From positions 186,001 through 250,000 of the forward strand of contig CAYRHN010000002.1 of NCBI GenBank assembly GCA_964424115.1: 64,000 nt of DNA. Direction: 5' to 3'. Under the pieces are notes generated by a model that searched no databases, had not been told where the DNA came from, and saw nothing but the letters and a program-made list of their open reading frames with translations. The translations under genes and the position numbers were made by a program. Origin of the DNA: CAYRHN01 sp964424115 (lineage in GTDB: Bacteria > Chloroflexota > Anaerolineae > Anaerolineales > Anaerolineaceae). Numbering within the stretch: position 1 is the first letter of the stretch; each line of letters opens with the position of its first letter. Positions 40,404-48,674 of this stretch are shown piece after piece.

Positions 40404-40718
40404 GTGTTTGATATTTGCGTTACCCCTGCTGAAGAAATCGAAGAGAGCGCTCTGGCGGAAATAGAAGCCGGCGATCCACTGGTCGCGTGCCCGAAGTGCG
40501 GGCATCTGAATGATCTGGCCGAAGACTTCTGGGAACTGGTGAGCGGTCACGGCTTCAACAACATTCCGGGCCTGTGCCTGGAATGTCGGAGCCTGTTCAC
40601 TATGCGGGTGCTGGAACCAGCGCTGGAAGCGCCGGAACTACTGGGAACTATCGTTCCCTGGTTGGCAGAGTTGGCGGAAATGGATAACCTGGATTTCATA
40701 CTAGAAAAGGAGAATTAG
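40404..40718 (+). CDS. Small zinc-ribbon-like protein, leaderless
   Basis: 104 residues from GTG 40404, which coincides with the predicted transcription start; an upstream ATG at 40332 lies before the promoter. Four cysteines in CPKCGHLND ... GLCLECRSLF form a probable zinc ribbon. Acidic overall. Not recognised. Confidence 0.6.
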   Translation: MFDICVTPAEEIEESALAEIEAGDPLVACPKCGHLNDLAEDFWELVSGHGFNNIPGLCLECRSLFTMRVLEPALEAPELLGTIVPWLAELAEMDNLDFILEKEN

Positions 40719-40721
40719 AAA

Positions 40722-41099
40722 ATGTTCGCATGGATCAGAAAATTTTGGCACGGGATGACGCATTTCTTTGATGCACCAGAGAGCAAGCCAGCGACCGCCG
40801 AGGATGAGAAAACAGTGACCATCGACGGCATCACATACGATGTGTTGAGGACGGTATATGTTCAGGAACGAAACGGGGTGAGTTATACCAAGACATACAA
40901 ACCTGGAAGCGGGTTGTCCCAGGCACAGCAGTATCAGCAGTTCCTGGAAGAAGCTCAGGTGCATGCGCGCGCTGATCTGGAACGAACGCACGCGGACATG
41001 GAACACATGAGTGAAACGCAGCGCCAGTTTGAACAGGAACACCAGACAGGCAGTGATATGGCTGGCATGGGTGATATGGGAATGGGAGGAGGATTTTAG
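40722..41099 (+). CDS. Small acidic protein with Met/Gly-rich end, unknown
   Basis: 125 residues, 4 bases after the previous gene and preceded by AAGGAGAATTAGAAA. Aromatic N-terminus (FAWIRKFWHGMTHFF), a beta segment (VTIDGITYDVLRTVYVQERNGVSYTKTY region), a Gln/Glu/His-rich helix and a MAGMGDMGMGGGF tail. Not recognised. Confidence 0.6.
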   Translation: MFAWIRKFWHGMTHFFDAPESKPATAEDEKTVTIDGITYDVLRTVYVQERNGVSYTKTYKPGSGLSQAQQYQQFLEEAQVHARADLERTHADMEHMSETQRQFEQEHQTGSDMAGMGDMGMGGGF

Positions 41100-41105
41100 A
41101 AAACG

Positions 41106-41660
41106 ATGACAAATGATGTTAGTAAATTGATGGCCTGGCTGGATGATGAGCTAAGAAAACGGGAATGGAGTGACTACCGGCTTGCGAAGAAGGCCAACCT
41201 GGCCCCATCGGTGATCAGCAAGGCGCGCAACAATGCCCGCCCGATGGGCTGGAAAGCGTGTACTGCGATTGCGAATGCGCTCTATGTTCCCCTGCAAACG
41301 GTATTAGAGCTTGCCGGCTACCTGCCGGCGCAATCGGGAGAACTGCTAGCTCCCCTTTGCTGGTACAAGCTAGAGGAGCGGTTGCCGGAGAATGACACGG
41401 AGGTGCTTGCGGTGATCTACTACGAAGGCGATACCGATGATTTGTGGCAAGATGGATACTCGGTCAGGCAGGTTAGCAGGGATAGTAAAGACGGGTTGTT
41501 GGTAACGCTTGCGGTCCATTTTCTAGATGGGGAATGGTACACCGAATATCCGCACACAGCTGTGCTGCGAGAAATAGCCCGGATAAAAGAGCCGGTTATT
41601 CGTTGGACACTAATGCCGGTTCCCTCGCATGAATTATTGACAGAATTGAGGAAAAATTGA
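41106..41660 (+). CDS. HTH protein with C-terminal unknown domain
   Basis: 184 residues. XRE-type helix-turn-helix at the N-terminus (DYRLAKKANLAPSVISKARNNARPMGWKACTAIANAL region). The C-terminal half is beta-rich (TEVLAVIYYEGDTDDLWQDGYSVRQV) and unlike known signal-sensing domains. It may regulate the three promoters with shared spacers found nearby (40,369, 41,956 and 44,486). Confidence 0.68.
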   Translation: MTNDVSKLMAWLDDELRKREWSDYRLAKKANLAPSVISKARNNARPMGWKACTAIANALYVPLQTVLELAGYLPAQSGELLAPLCWYKLEERLPENDTEVLAVIYYEGDTDDLWQDGYSVRQVSRDSKDGLLVTLAVHFLDGEWYTEYPHTAVLREIARIKEPVIRWTLMPVPSHELLTELRKN

Positions 41661-41959
41661 GCGAGAAGAGGATCCCGGACGATATCAACGCCATGATCGC
41701 CGGCTACCTGGCCGACAGGGATGTTTTGTATTGGGAAGTGCCAGGAGTATGCCGTTCGGTTGCCAGGCAGCAAGAGCGTGAAATAGCTGAATACCGAAAT
41801 GAAGCTACCCGAATAGGGAAGCTGGTGTGTGAACCGGTGGTGTCGTTTGCGATCTTTGCGCAGGGAGCGATCATCGTGCGCACAACCACGCGGGAAATCC
41901 CCGCAGCTCGTGACCGAAACAAACTGTGCCGGTGGGCTGCCGGGATGAAAGGTCCTTGA
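41657..41959 (+). CDS. Small protein, unknown, TTG start
   Basis: 100 residues from TTG 41657, overlapping the previous TGA stop. Contains IPDDINAMIAGYLADRDVLYWEVPGV and a hydrophobic strand VSFAIFAQGAIIVRTTTRE. Not recognised. Confidence 0.5.
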   Translation: MSEKRIPDDINAMIAGYLADRDVLYWEVPGVCRSVARQQEREIAEYRNEATRIGKLVCEPVVSFAIFAQGAIIVRTTTREIPAARDRNKLCRWAAGMKGP

Positions 41960-41984
41960 AAAATGGTGTAATATGATGTATAAA
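41956..41984 (+). promoter_or_regulatory. Sigma70 promoter, second of three with a shared spacer motif
   Basis: TTGAAA (41956-41961) and TATAAA (41979-41984), 17-base spacer with GTGTAATATGATG, closely like the promoter at 40,369. Confidence 0.68.
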
Positions 41985-42015
41985 TATACCATCACCATTC
42001 ACAAGGAGATCAAAA

Positions 42016-42225
42016 ATGGCTAAGAAACACAGGACACAAATCCTCTTGGAGGAGCAGCACTACCAGATATTGAAAGAGATTGCGGAATTGGAAGACAGGA
42101 GCATCTCGGACGTTACTCGCAAAGTGATCGAAGCCGGCTTGCAGGTGCTGCAAGGCGACATCGAAGAAGCAAAGAAACGGGTACGGTTGATCAAAGAGAC
42201 CGGACCGGCATACAAACTAGACTAA
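42016..42225 (+). CDS. Ribbon-helix-helix antitoxin-like protein
   Basis: 69 residues. RTQILLEEQHYQILKEIAELEDRSISDVTRKVIEAGL is a typical RHH (CopG/ParD-like) strand-helix-helix. AAGGAGATC upstream. No toxin gene follows; the next gene is a helicase, so it is more likely a regulator than half of a toxin-antitoxin pair. Confidence 0.75.
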   Translation: MAKKHRTQILLEEQHYQILKEIAELEDRSISDVTRKVIEAGLQVLQGDIEEAKKRVRLIKETGPAYKLD

Positions 42226-42235
42226 AAAGGCATGC

Positions 42236-44431
42236 ATGACGTTAACTTTAACCGGTACAGTTGGCAAGATCATTTACCACGATCCAACGAGTGGGTACGG
42301 TGTCGTTGTATTTGACTTGCGTGAACCGGTTGAGGATACAGCAACGGGTGAAAAGCGCAATACGGTGGTCATGCCCGGAACCTTTCACGAGTTGGTGGAA
42401 GGTCTTGAACTGCAAGCGGACGGGGATTTTGTAACTGATCGCCGCTACGGGCGACAATTCAAAGCGGTCACGGTTAGTCAGATCATGCCGACGGACGAAG
42501 AGGGGATCGAGCGCTACCTGGCTTCCGGAATGGTAGCTGGCGTAGGCCCAACGCTGGCCGGCGAGATCGTAAGAACGTTCGGGGAAGATACCCTGAACGT
42601 ATTAGAAAACGATCCTGGCCGGCTGGAAGAAGTGTGCGGAATTGGCCGGCAGAAAGCGATCACCATTGCGGCATCCTGGCGGGAGCAGCGTGATGCGCAG
42701 CAGATCATGGGCTTGTTGTCTCGCTTGGATGTGAGCATGAATATTGCGATGAAGATCCTCAAGAAATATGGCGCGAGTCAGGCCGTGGAGATCGTTCGGA
42801 ATAATCCATACCAGCTCTCGTATGACATTACCGGGATTGGCTTCAAGAAAGCGGATGCCCTGGCGCGGAAGATGGGCGTCAAGTATGACGCGGAAATACG
42901 CATCCAGGCAGCGATCTTGTATGCCCTGAGTAATGCAGCCGAAGCCGAGGGACATGTATATCTCCCTCGTTTGATCCTGATCGAGCGGGTATTGGATTTA
43001 ATTGGCCTGTCGTTGGAACAGCAATCCATTGTGGATCAGGAGATAGATGAATTACTGCAAGGATTTGAGGAGCGGATAGTTTGCCCTGGGGAAGACGCGA
43101 TCTATTTGAGCCGGCTGTTTAGGGCAGAAGACGGGGCGTGCAGACATATCCAGCGATTGCTCAGCGCGCCGCCCTGGAATTTGAGCATTGCGCAGCAATA
43201 CTTGCCGTTAACGGACGAATTGAACAACGACCAGGCGAACGCCATTTCGATGGCATTGGGAAATTCAGTGAGCGTTCTGACGGGTGGCCCTGGAACCGGC
43301 AAATCCTATACCATGAAAGCGTTGATCGTAGAACTGGAACACATAGGGAAGAAACCGGTTTTATGCGCCCCGACCGGCCGCGCGGCCAAACGCCTGGCCG
43401 AGTCCACCGGACGGGAAGCCAAGACCATTCACCGCACAATCGGGTTCATCCCTGGGGAAGATCCAGACGAAGAAGAGGATGCGGAGGAGAATGGAGAAGA
43501 TGGCAAGCGCGATATCGACAAAGCGGACTTCGTGATCGTGGACGAGGCGTCCATGATTGACATCAGCCTGGCGAACCGGCTGCTCAAGGCAGTCCCAACC
43601 GGCGCGCACTTGCTTTTAGTAGGAGATGTGGATCAACTGCCACCAGTAGGGGCTGGTAATTTCTTGCGAGACGTGATCGAATCGAACGCGGTTGCGGTAA
43701 CGCGGTTGGATCAAATTTACCGGCAAGAGGCCGGCTCGAACATCATCCTAAACGCCCACGCGGTCAACCGCGGGGAAATGCCGCCGGCGGTCAACGGAGA
43801 TTTCTTTGTGCTGAAAGCAGACAATGGCGCGGGAGCTGCCGACCAGGTTGTAGCGCTGGTGAAAGAACGCCTGCCTGGTTATAACAACTTGCAACCGGAG
43901 CAAATTCAGGTGCTTACACCGATGCACAAGGGGCCGGCAGGTGTAACCGCATTGAACGAAAGATTGCAAGAGACGCTCAATCCTCCATCGTTCATGAAAG
44001 CTGAAGTCCGGTTGAACGGGACGCTTTTTCGGGTGGGAGATCGGGTGATGCAAACCAGGAACGATTACGACCGTGGGGTATTCAATGGGGACGTGGGCCG
44101 GCTGGTTGAGATCAACCCGACGGATCGGGAGCTGCTCTTGGAGGTGGAAGGCCGTGGGATTATTTATCCGTTCCAGGATGCTGAACCGCTGGTGCTGGCC
44201 TACGCGAGTACGGTACACAAAGCGCAAGGGAGCGAGTATCCCTGTGTGATTATGGTCATGCTGACTGAGCAGCACATCATGCTTCAGCGGAATTTGTTAT
44301 ATACGGGGATCACGCGGGCGAAGAAGTTATGTGTCATGTTGAGCAATGATCAGGCGCTCAGAATCGCGGTCAAGAATAACCGGGTGTCCAGGCGCTTCAC
44401 GGGCTTGATAGCCCGATTGAGCCATTCATAG
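42236..44431 (+). CDS. RecD2-like SF1B helicase
   Basis: 731 residues, close to the 720-760 typical of RecD2. N-terminal domain with helix-hairpin-helix repeats (GVGPTLAGEIVRTFG, VCGIGRQKAITIA, ITGIGFKKADALARK); Walker A GGPGTGKS with Lys356; Walker B VIVDEASMIDI; motif III GDVDQLPPVGAGNFLRDVI; and the C-terminal motif TVHKAQGSEYPCVIMVM. RecD2 unwinds DNA 5' to 3'. In this element it could help replication, repair or transfer. It lacks a relaxase domain, so it is not a TraA-type fusion. Confidence 0.92.
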   Translation: MTLTLTGTVGKIIYHDPTSGYGVVVFDLREPVEDTATGEKRNTVVMPGTFHELVEGLELQADGDFVTDRRYGRQFKAVTVSQIMPTDEEGIERYLASGMVAGVGPTLAGEIVRTFGEDTLNVLENDPGRLEEVCGIGRQKAITIAASWREQRDAQQIMGLLSRLDVSMNIAMKILKKYGASQAVEIVRNNPYQLSYDITGIGFKKADALARKMGVKYDAEIRIQAAILYALSNAAEAEGHVYLPRLILIERVLDLIGLSLEQQSIVDQEIDELLQGFEERIVCPGEDAIYLSRLFRAEDGACRHIQRLLSAPPWNLSIAQQYLPLTDELNNDQANAISMALGNSVSVLTGGPGTGKSYTMKALIVELEHIGKKPVLCAPTGRAAKRLAESTGREAKTIHRTIGFIPGEDPDEEEDAEENGEDGKRDIDKADFVIVDEASMIDISLANRLLKAVPTGAHLLLVGDVDQLPPVGAGNFLRDVIESNAVAVTRLDQIYRQEAGSNIILNAHAVNRGEMPPAVNGDFFVLKADNGAGAADQVVALVKERLPGYNNLQPEQIQVLTPMHKGPAGVTALNERLQETLNPPSFMKAEVRLNGTLFRVGDRVMQTRNDYDRGVFNGDVGRLVEINPTDRELLLEVEGRGIIYPFQDAEPLVLAYASTVHKAQGSEYPCVIMVMLTEQHIMLQRNLLYTGITRAKKLCVMLSNDQALRIAVKNNRVSRRFTGLIARLSHS

Positions 44432-44448
44432 ACTGATAACTGAAAAAC

Positions 44449-44470
44449 AAGCCGGCGAAAGCCGGTTTTT
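44449..44470 (+). terminator. Intrinsic terminator after the helicase
   Basis: Stem CCGGC-GAAA-GCCGG followed by TTTTTGC. Confidence 0.85.
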
Positions 44471-44485
44471 GCTTTAAAGAGGGGC

Positions 44486-44514
44486 TTGCATTTAGAATAC
44501 ATACGATGTATAAT
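44486..44514 (+). promoter_or_regulatory. Sigma70 promoter, third of three with a shared spacer motif
   Basis: TTGCAT (44486-44491) and TATAAT (44509-44514), 17-base spacer ending in ATACGATG. Confidence 0.65.
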
Positions 44515-44560
44515 GATGTAGCATTACACACTATTACATATCTTATTCATGAAAGAAGTC

Positions 44561-44587
44561 TTGATAATTTTGAAAACATGCTATAAT
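44561..44587 (+). promoter_or_regulatory. Extended -10 promoter of leader RNA 1
   Basis: TGCTATAAT (44579-44587) with a weak TTGATA upstream. The same TGCTATAAT box precedes leader RNA 2. Confidence 0.65.
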
Positions 44588-44593
44588 CAAGGT

Positions 44594-44725
44594 ACAATTC
44601 AACAGGACCAAGCCAATTTTGTGAATGTCCTCCCAAAGGGGGGACGGGTTTAGTCACAGTCAATCGGTCAAACAATTTCTTCTGCGCAAGGAAACGCGCG
44701 GAGATTGTTTGACCGATTTTCGTTT
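44594..44725 (+). ncRNA. Leader RNA 1, ending in a terminator
   Basis: About 130 bases between an extended -10 promoter and a terminator whose stem AATCGGTCAAACAAT / ATTGTTTGACCGATT (44662-44676, 44704-44718) is perfect over 15 bp and runs into TTCGTTT. It begins with an ACCAAGCCAAT box (about 44,608) and has an inner hairpin (GTCCTCCC/GGGGGGAC). The design recurs before 47,873. It may be an attenuator, a riboregulator or a free small RNA. Confidence 0.65.
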
Positions 44726-44773
44726 AAGGCCAATTGGTTCCAATTCAAATCGAGAAATGGAGATCAGTAACAA

Positions 44774-45490
44774 ATGAAAAATCAGTACAAAATTCCACAA
44801 ACGGACAAGGAGAAAAAACAGAGTATGTTACGAAAACTTTTGGTGATTGTAGTTTTATTTGCGGCCATTGGAATATTTATCTTCAGCGGCGCAGCCGCCT
44901 GGTTGGTAAAGACCGTGGCTGGTCAACCGACTGGCCCGCTGGCAGCAGAAAACGATCCGATCAAGCAGCTGATCGCCCAGGGCGTGGATTGGACCTTCAG
45001 CCAGACGAGTGACGCAGAGCGTGTAGAGCAGTTGTGCGCGATTGGAACGCAAAGTGACTGTAATATGGCGCGCCAGTACAACACGATGGACAAGTATCCC
45101 GGCGTCACCTTCAGTGATCTGGTGATCGTTGGCAAAGTGGACGAGGGGAAATCCCCAATGCGCGGGGTTGCTGATCAGACCTGGGAAATTCAGATCAAAT
45201 TAGGCGGAGAATACACCCCCGACTTCAACGACGGTTTCTGGTCCAATGACGAGAAAGCGCGCTGGGCGGAAGCGTATAAAACTACATTCACTCCAACCCT
45301 GCCGAACGATGTCTATACGGCATACATTCGCCTGGAAGAGCTTGAGCCAGGCGGGGAATGGCGATTTTCAGGACTGATGACCGGACAGGGATCCATGCGC
45401 TATGTGATGGATCTGATCCCGAATATCAAAGCCACGCAAGATGCTTCTCTCGAACAGCATCGCAAATCTACTTCTACTCCTAAACCATAA
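44774..45490 (+). CDS. Membrane protein of the transfer region, unknown
   Basis: 238 residues with one transmembrane helix (about 22-46, LLVIVVLFAAIGIFIFSGAAAWLV) and an outside domain with two cysteines (QLCAIGTQSDCNM) that could form a disulphide. It ends in a Ser/Thr/Pro tail. Not recognised. It is the first gene downstream of leader RNA 1, followed by a secreted protein gene 13 bases later. Confidence 0.65.
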   Translation: MKNQYKIPQTDKEKKQSMLRKLLVIVVLFAAIGIFIFSGAAAWLVKTVAGQPTGPLAAENDPIKQLIAQGVDWTFSQTSDAERVEQLCAIGTQSDCNMARQYNTMDKYPGVTFSDLVIVGKVDEGKSPMRGVADQTWEIQIKLGGEYTPDFNDGFWSNDEKARWAEAYKTTFTPTLPNDVYTAYIRLEELEPGGEWRFSGLMTGQGSMRYVMDLIPNIKATQDASLEQHRKSTSTPKP

Positions 45491-45503
45491 GAAAGGACCT
45501 TTT

Positions 45504-47012
45504 ATGAAAATGAAAACAATCAAAATCTCGTATATTTTCCTCTCGATCCTACTGGCAATGGGCCTGTTGATCCCCAACACCCAGCCGGCACAGGCGCAGG
45601 CCGAAACCCCAAATCCCTGGTCGGAAGTGCTTGGAGCGGACGGCAGCATCCAATTTGACAATCTGACTGATCTTGGAACCGTGAACGTGGAAGACCTTGC
45701 CTGGATGAACACTGATCAGTTCAACCTGCCATTTATGCCGATTGACATCCAGTTCACCGCCAGTTTTCACCGCTACCTGACTCCGTCAGGCAACATCGTT
45801 GTTCTGCCTGACGCACCGACCATGTTATTTATGATGCTCAATCCGGATGATTCCGGGCTGAGTCAAATGCTGGCCGGCATGGGCACGAATCCGATCACCG
45901 GCGACTTGATCTCGATGTCGGGACATACCTATCAAGATTTACTGGCTGGCTATGTGGACTGGTCGCAGTTCGCAGGAACGGAATTTGAGCTGCCTGTGGA
46001 TTTCTTTGACGCGTTGACCAATGGCGATCCTGACAACTGGTCCTGGATCATCAACATGACCCCGGATGAAGTAATGGCGGCTTTGGCAGCGGGAGACATT
46101 ACCCAACTTCAAGCCGATCTGCTGAATACGATGGATCTGGATCAGTTCCGCGAGGATCTGAGTTCCATAGCGACCGGTAATGGCTGGAATTATTTTGCCT
46201 TGCTGCTCTATTCTCCGGGGAGCATGGATTGTGATGACATTCCGGGCGGATGTCCAGCGAACCTGTGCCTCCTGGCCCCGCAAGTATGTACCGCGACCTT
46301 CTGCCAGGAACATCCCGATTTGTGCGGCACGGGGCCTACCTCATGCCCGGCCGCGACTGTGACGATTGGCAGTCCTACCCTGCGCATTTTCCCGGTGGCT
46401 CCGAACAGCCCGTTGGTGGTTGGGCAGGACCCGGAGAAACGCGGCGCGGATATCCAGTTGGAAGCGGTTATTCCCCCGACCATTCACGATTACTATGTGC
46501 CTGTGCCGGTGTATGAAGATGTGCAGCGCTGCCTTGCCCCGGAAGGCGAGACCAATCCGGTGTTGAATTGCAAGACTAACGAATCGCTGGCTGCCTTCGA
46601 TGGTAAATTGACCACCATCCACGCGTTGGTGCGATTCGATTGCGAACATCATGTGGATGTATATCCGGAGCAGATCACCAACGTGTCTGCTACGGCGCAG
46701 CTGACCCAGGCCAGCCAGGAATGGATTGAGCAGGGGTTGTCGGCCTACTACTACGGCGCGGCGGTGCTGCAAGAAGCGTTCAGCCTGATCCCTGGTTTGG
46801 GCGCGGCAAACGCGAGCTGCGATGCCGGCAAGACCTGCCGGGCAACCGCGTTGGTGTCGCGCGTTCAGTTCCGCGATCCGGGTACGTTTAGTCTGGGTCT
46901 GACGGTGCAAACCTCCGGCACGCCGGTGACAAGTGGTCGTGTGTTAAACGGCAATGGGCAAGTGGATATCTCATTCCTTTCGGTGCGCCTGATCGAGAAC
47001 GACAGCCACTAG
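45504..47012 (+). CDS. Large secreted protein with Cys-rich centre, unknown
   Basis: 502 residues from ATG 45504 (AAAGGACC upstream). Clear signal peptide ending AQAQA near residue 33. A Cys-rich linker in the middle holds seven cysteines (CDDIPGGCPANLCLLAPQVC and on). The C-terminal part is beta-rich (PVPVYEDVQRCLAPEGE, HVDVYPEQITNVSATAQL). It may be an exposed adhesin or part of the transfer apparatus outside the cell; no known domain was recognised. Confidence 0.7.
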   Translation: MKMKTIKISYIFLSILLAMGLLIPNTQPAQAQAETPNPWSEVLGADGSIQFDNLTDLGTVNVEDLAWMNTDQFNLPFMPIDIQFTASFHRYLTPSGNIVVLPDAPTMLFMMLNPDDSGLSQMLAGMGTNPITGDLISMSGHTYQDLLAGYVDWSQFAGTEFELPVDFFDALTNGDPDNWSWIINMTPDEVMAALAAGDITQLQADLLNTMDLDQFREDLSSIATGNGWNYFALLLYSPGSMDCDDIPGGCPANLCLLAPQVCTATFCQEHPDLCGTGPTSCPAATVTIGSPTLRIFPVAPNSPLVVGQDPEKRGADIQLEAVIPPTIHDYYVPVPVYEDVQRCLAPEGETNPVLNCKTNESLAAFDGKLTTIHALVRFDCEHHVDVYPEQITNVSATAQLTQASQEWIEQGLSAYYYGAAVLQEAFSLIPGLGAANASCDAGKTCRATALVSRVQFRDPGTFSLGLTVQTSGTPVTSGRVLNGNGQVDISFLSVRLIENDSH

Positions 47013-47019
47013 AAAGGTC

Positions 47020-47087
47020 GGGGCTGGGTGCGGGGCGCACCCTCTGTGTGACGATCACACCCAGGTTCGAGTCCTGGCTGCCCCACA
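47020..47087 (+). other. Shrunken tRNA-like cloverleaf
   Basis: Acceptor GGGGCTG / CTGCCCC (six of seven pairs), D-like stem GGTGC/GCACC, anticodon-like stem GTGTG-ACGAT-CACAC with a five-base loop, then T-arm CCAGG-TTCGAGT-CCTGG with no variable loop. It keeps the exact T-arm consensus GGTTCGANTCC. Too short for a working tRNA (66 bases). Confidence 0.65.
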
Positions 47088-47120
47088 AGTTACATAATCT
47101 TAAAGTAAAAGGAGAAGTTT

Positions 47121-47333
47121 ATGATCAATCGCAATGAGACAAATTCTGGAACAAAGTCCATTCGTCATCGTGGAAGGCCAAAGTTGACATGCCAGGTAAA
47201 ACAGATCCGCACCACAATTAGTTTACGAGAAGGTGATGATAGCGATTTGCTGATGTTCTTTTCGTGTATTCCTGAACGTATGCAGGCAGAAATGATCAAA
47301 GCAATCTTGAGAAAAGGAATTAGAAATGCCTGA
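47121..47333 (+). CDS. Small basic protein, unknown
   Basis: 70 residues, preceded by AAAGGAGAAG. RTTISLREGDDSDLLMFFSCIPERMQAEMIKAILRKGI has a strand followed by two helices, similar in spacing to RHH proteins. Overlaps the next gene by 8 bases. Confidence 0.6.
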   Translation: MINRNETNSGTKSIRHRGRPKLTCQVKQIRTTISLREGDDSDLLMFFSCIPERMQAEMIKAILRKGIRNA

Positions 47334-47649
47334 AAGCACACAGAACGCGTTTGAAACCTGGGCGGTAGTTGAGCTTTTTGGTCACAACGTGATTGCAGGC
47401 AAGGTTAGCGAACAGGTGGTGGCTGGAACTGGTTTTGTCCGTGTTGATGTACCGGAGATATCAAATATTGCAAGCTATTCGCGGCTATTTGGCGGGAGCG
47501 CCATCTACTCGATCACCCCGTGTTCGGAGGAGATTGCCAGGCAATACGCGGAAAATTTACGCGCTCGCCCGATTGTGATCTACCAGGTATCCCTGCCGGC
47601 GCAAATTGGGCAAGAGGATGACGGTGGTGAGGAAGAAGCTCCGTTCTAA
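47326..47649 (+). CDS. Conserved plasmid/element protein, unknown
   Basis: 107 residues. WAVVELFGHNVIAGKVSEQVVAGTGFVRVDVPEI and the later SAIYSITPCSEEIA resemble small conserved proteins on many plasmids and phages. Beta-rich; acidic tail. Function unknown. Confidence 0.68.
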   Translation: MPESTQNAFETWAVVELFGHNVIAGKVSEQVVAGTGFVRVDVPEISNIASYSRLFGGSAIYSITPCSEEIARQYAENLRARPIVIYQVSLPAQIGQEDDGGEEEAPF

Positions 47650-47694
47650 CAAGATAGCCAAAAACGTGAAAGATTTCTTTATTTTGTAAAGATA

Positions 47695-47703
47695 TGCTAT
47701 AAT
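47695..47703 (+). promoter_or_regulatory. Extended -10 promoter of leader RNA 2
   Basis: TGCTATAAT, identical to the box before leader RNA 1. Confidence 0.65.
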
Positions 47704-47709
47704 ATTTTA

Positions 47710-47850
47710 CAGGGGCAGGAACAACCGAATAAAACCAAGCCAATCTGCCGGCAATAGTCCGGCCAAGTAAGACACTAATTTAGAAACCAATCGGTCATAC
47801 AAATCGCGGTCGTTAGGAAAAAGACGGCCTTTGTATGGCCGTTTTTGTTT
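47710..47850 (+). ncRNA. Leader RNA 2, ending in a terminator
   Basis: About 140 bases, same plan as leader RNA 1: ACCAAGCCAAT box (about 47,735), inner hairpin GCCGG/CCGGC, then AATCGGTCATACAAA pairing with TTTGTATGGCCG (47792-47803, 47830-47841) and TTTTTG. It lies just upstream of the membrane protein gene at 47,873. Confidence 0.65.
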
Positions 47851-47872
47851 TAACACCTGTTTAGAGGAGCCT

Positions 47873-48613
47873 ATGCAAGAAATCAACACCCTTTCTAACA
47901 TTCTTACCGATGGATTGACCTTTGTGGCCAATGGTTTTTTGCTGTTCGTGTACTGGCTCTCGGGCAACATGCCGGCGCTGCTCAGCCTGGCTTGCGCGGC
48001 TTTCACCTTCCTGACCCTGGACAACGAAGTGCAGCGGCGGGCCGGTTTCCGGCCTACGCGGGGAGGGCCGTTGGGCAGCCTCCCGGATCGCAGAGGTGGT
48101 TTCCATCCACAAGAAGAAGATGCCCGGGCTTCCGCCGGCAAGCCTCCGCATACGGCGCAGGTGCTCACCGGGATCGTGTTGGCCTTGTGGATGATCGCAC
48201 AGACCGGCATGGCGGCCCCTGTTCCGTGGATCGGCGCGGCGATGTGGCTGATAGGAGCGCTCGTCCTGCTGGTCATCCCCAACCACCAGCGTTTCAACCT
48301 GCTGTGGTTCGTCAAGACCGGGATTGCGGTGTACGCCATCCTGGTGATCGGCAGCCGGCTGTACCTGGGATACACGGCGCAGCTGACCCCGGAGCAGTGG
48401 GCGGGAGTGATCGGTTCCAACGAAGGCGCAGCCAATGTGATTGCCGGCACGCGCGGTAACGTGACCACGATTGTGCTGTGGGCCTTATGGCTGGTGGCTC
48501 CCCTGGGATTTTTCTCGCTGCTGATCCAACAGTTGTTCGTCAACCCGATGAGCCTGGTGAACCCATTGGCCGGCGCTCAAGATGTCTTGAAGCGCTTACG
48601 CGACCGCACCTAG
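47873..48613 (+). CDS. Polytopic membrane protein, transfer region
   Basis: 246 residues from ATG 47873 (GAGGAGCC upstream). Five or so transmembrane helices, with a cytoplasmic loop rich in Arg/Gly (about 48-85). The position between the leader RNA and the motor genes, and the topology, would fit a VirB6/TrbL-type channel protein, but there is no sequence evidence for that family. Confidence 0.68.
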   Translation: MQEINTLSNILTDGLTFVANGFLLFVYWLSGNMPALLSLACAAFTFLTLDNEVQRRAGFRPTRGGPLGSLPDRRGGFHPQEEDARASAGKPPHTAQVLTGIVLALWMIAQTGMAAPVPWIGAAMWLIGALVLLVIPNHQRFNLLWFVKTGIAVYAILVIGSRLYLGYTAQLTPEQWAGVIGSNEGAANVIAGTRGNVTTIVLWALWLVAPLGFFSLLIQQLFVNPMSLVNPLAGAQDVLKRLRDRT

Positions 48614-48631
48614 CACCTTACAAACCTTAAC

Positions 48632-48674
48632 CGTCCTGATGGTCACAGGTGGGTTCGACTCCCGCCGGGACGCC
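48632..48674 (+). other. tRNA-like minihelix (acceptor plus T-arm only)
   Basis: CGTCCTG pairs with CGGGACG over seven pairs (one G-U); between them is only a ten-base link and the T-arm GTGGG-TTCGACT-CCCGC. The D and anticodon arms are missing. It keeps the exact GGTTCGANTCC consensus of tRNA T-loops. Confidence 0.65.

Noticed and set aside
42016..42225. Toxin-antitoxin pair
   Set aside because: Only an RHH protein is present; neither neighbour looks like a toxin (the next gene is a large helicase).
47020..47087. Functional tRNA gene
   Set aside because: The anticodon loop has five bases, U33 is missing and there is no variable loop, so it is called a tRNA-like structure only.
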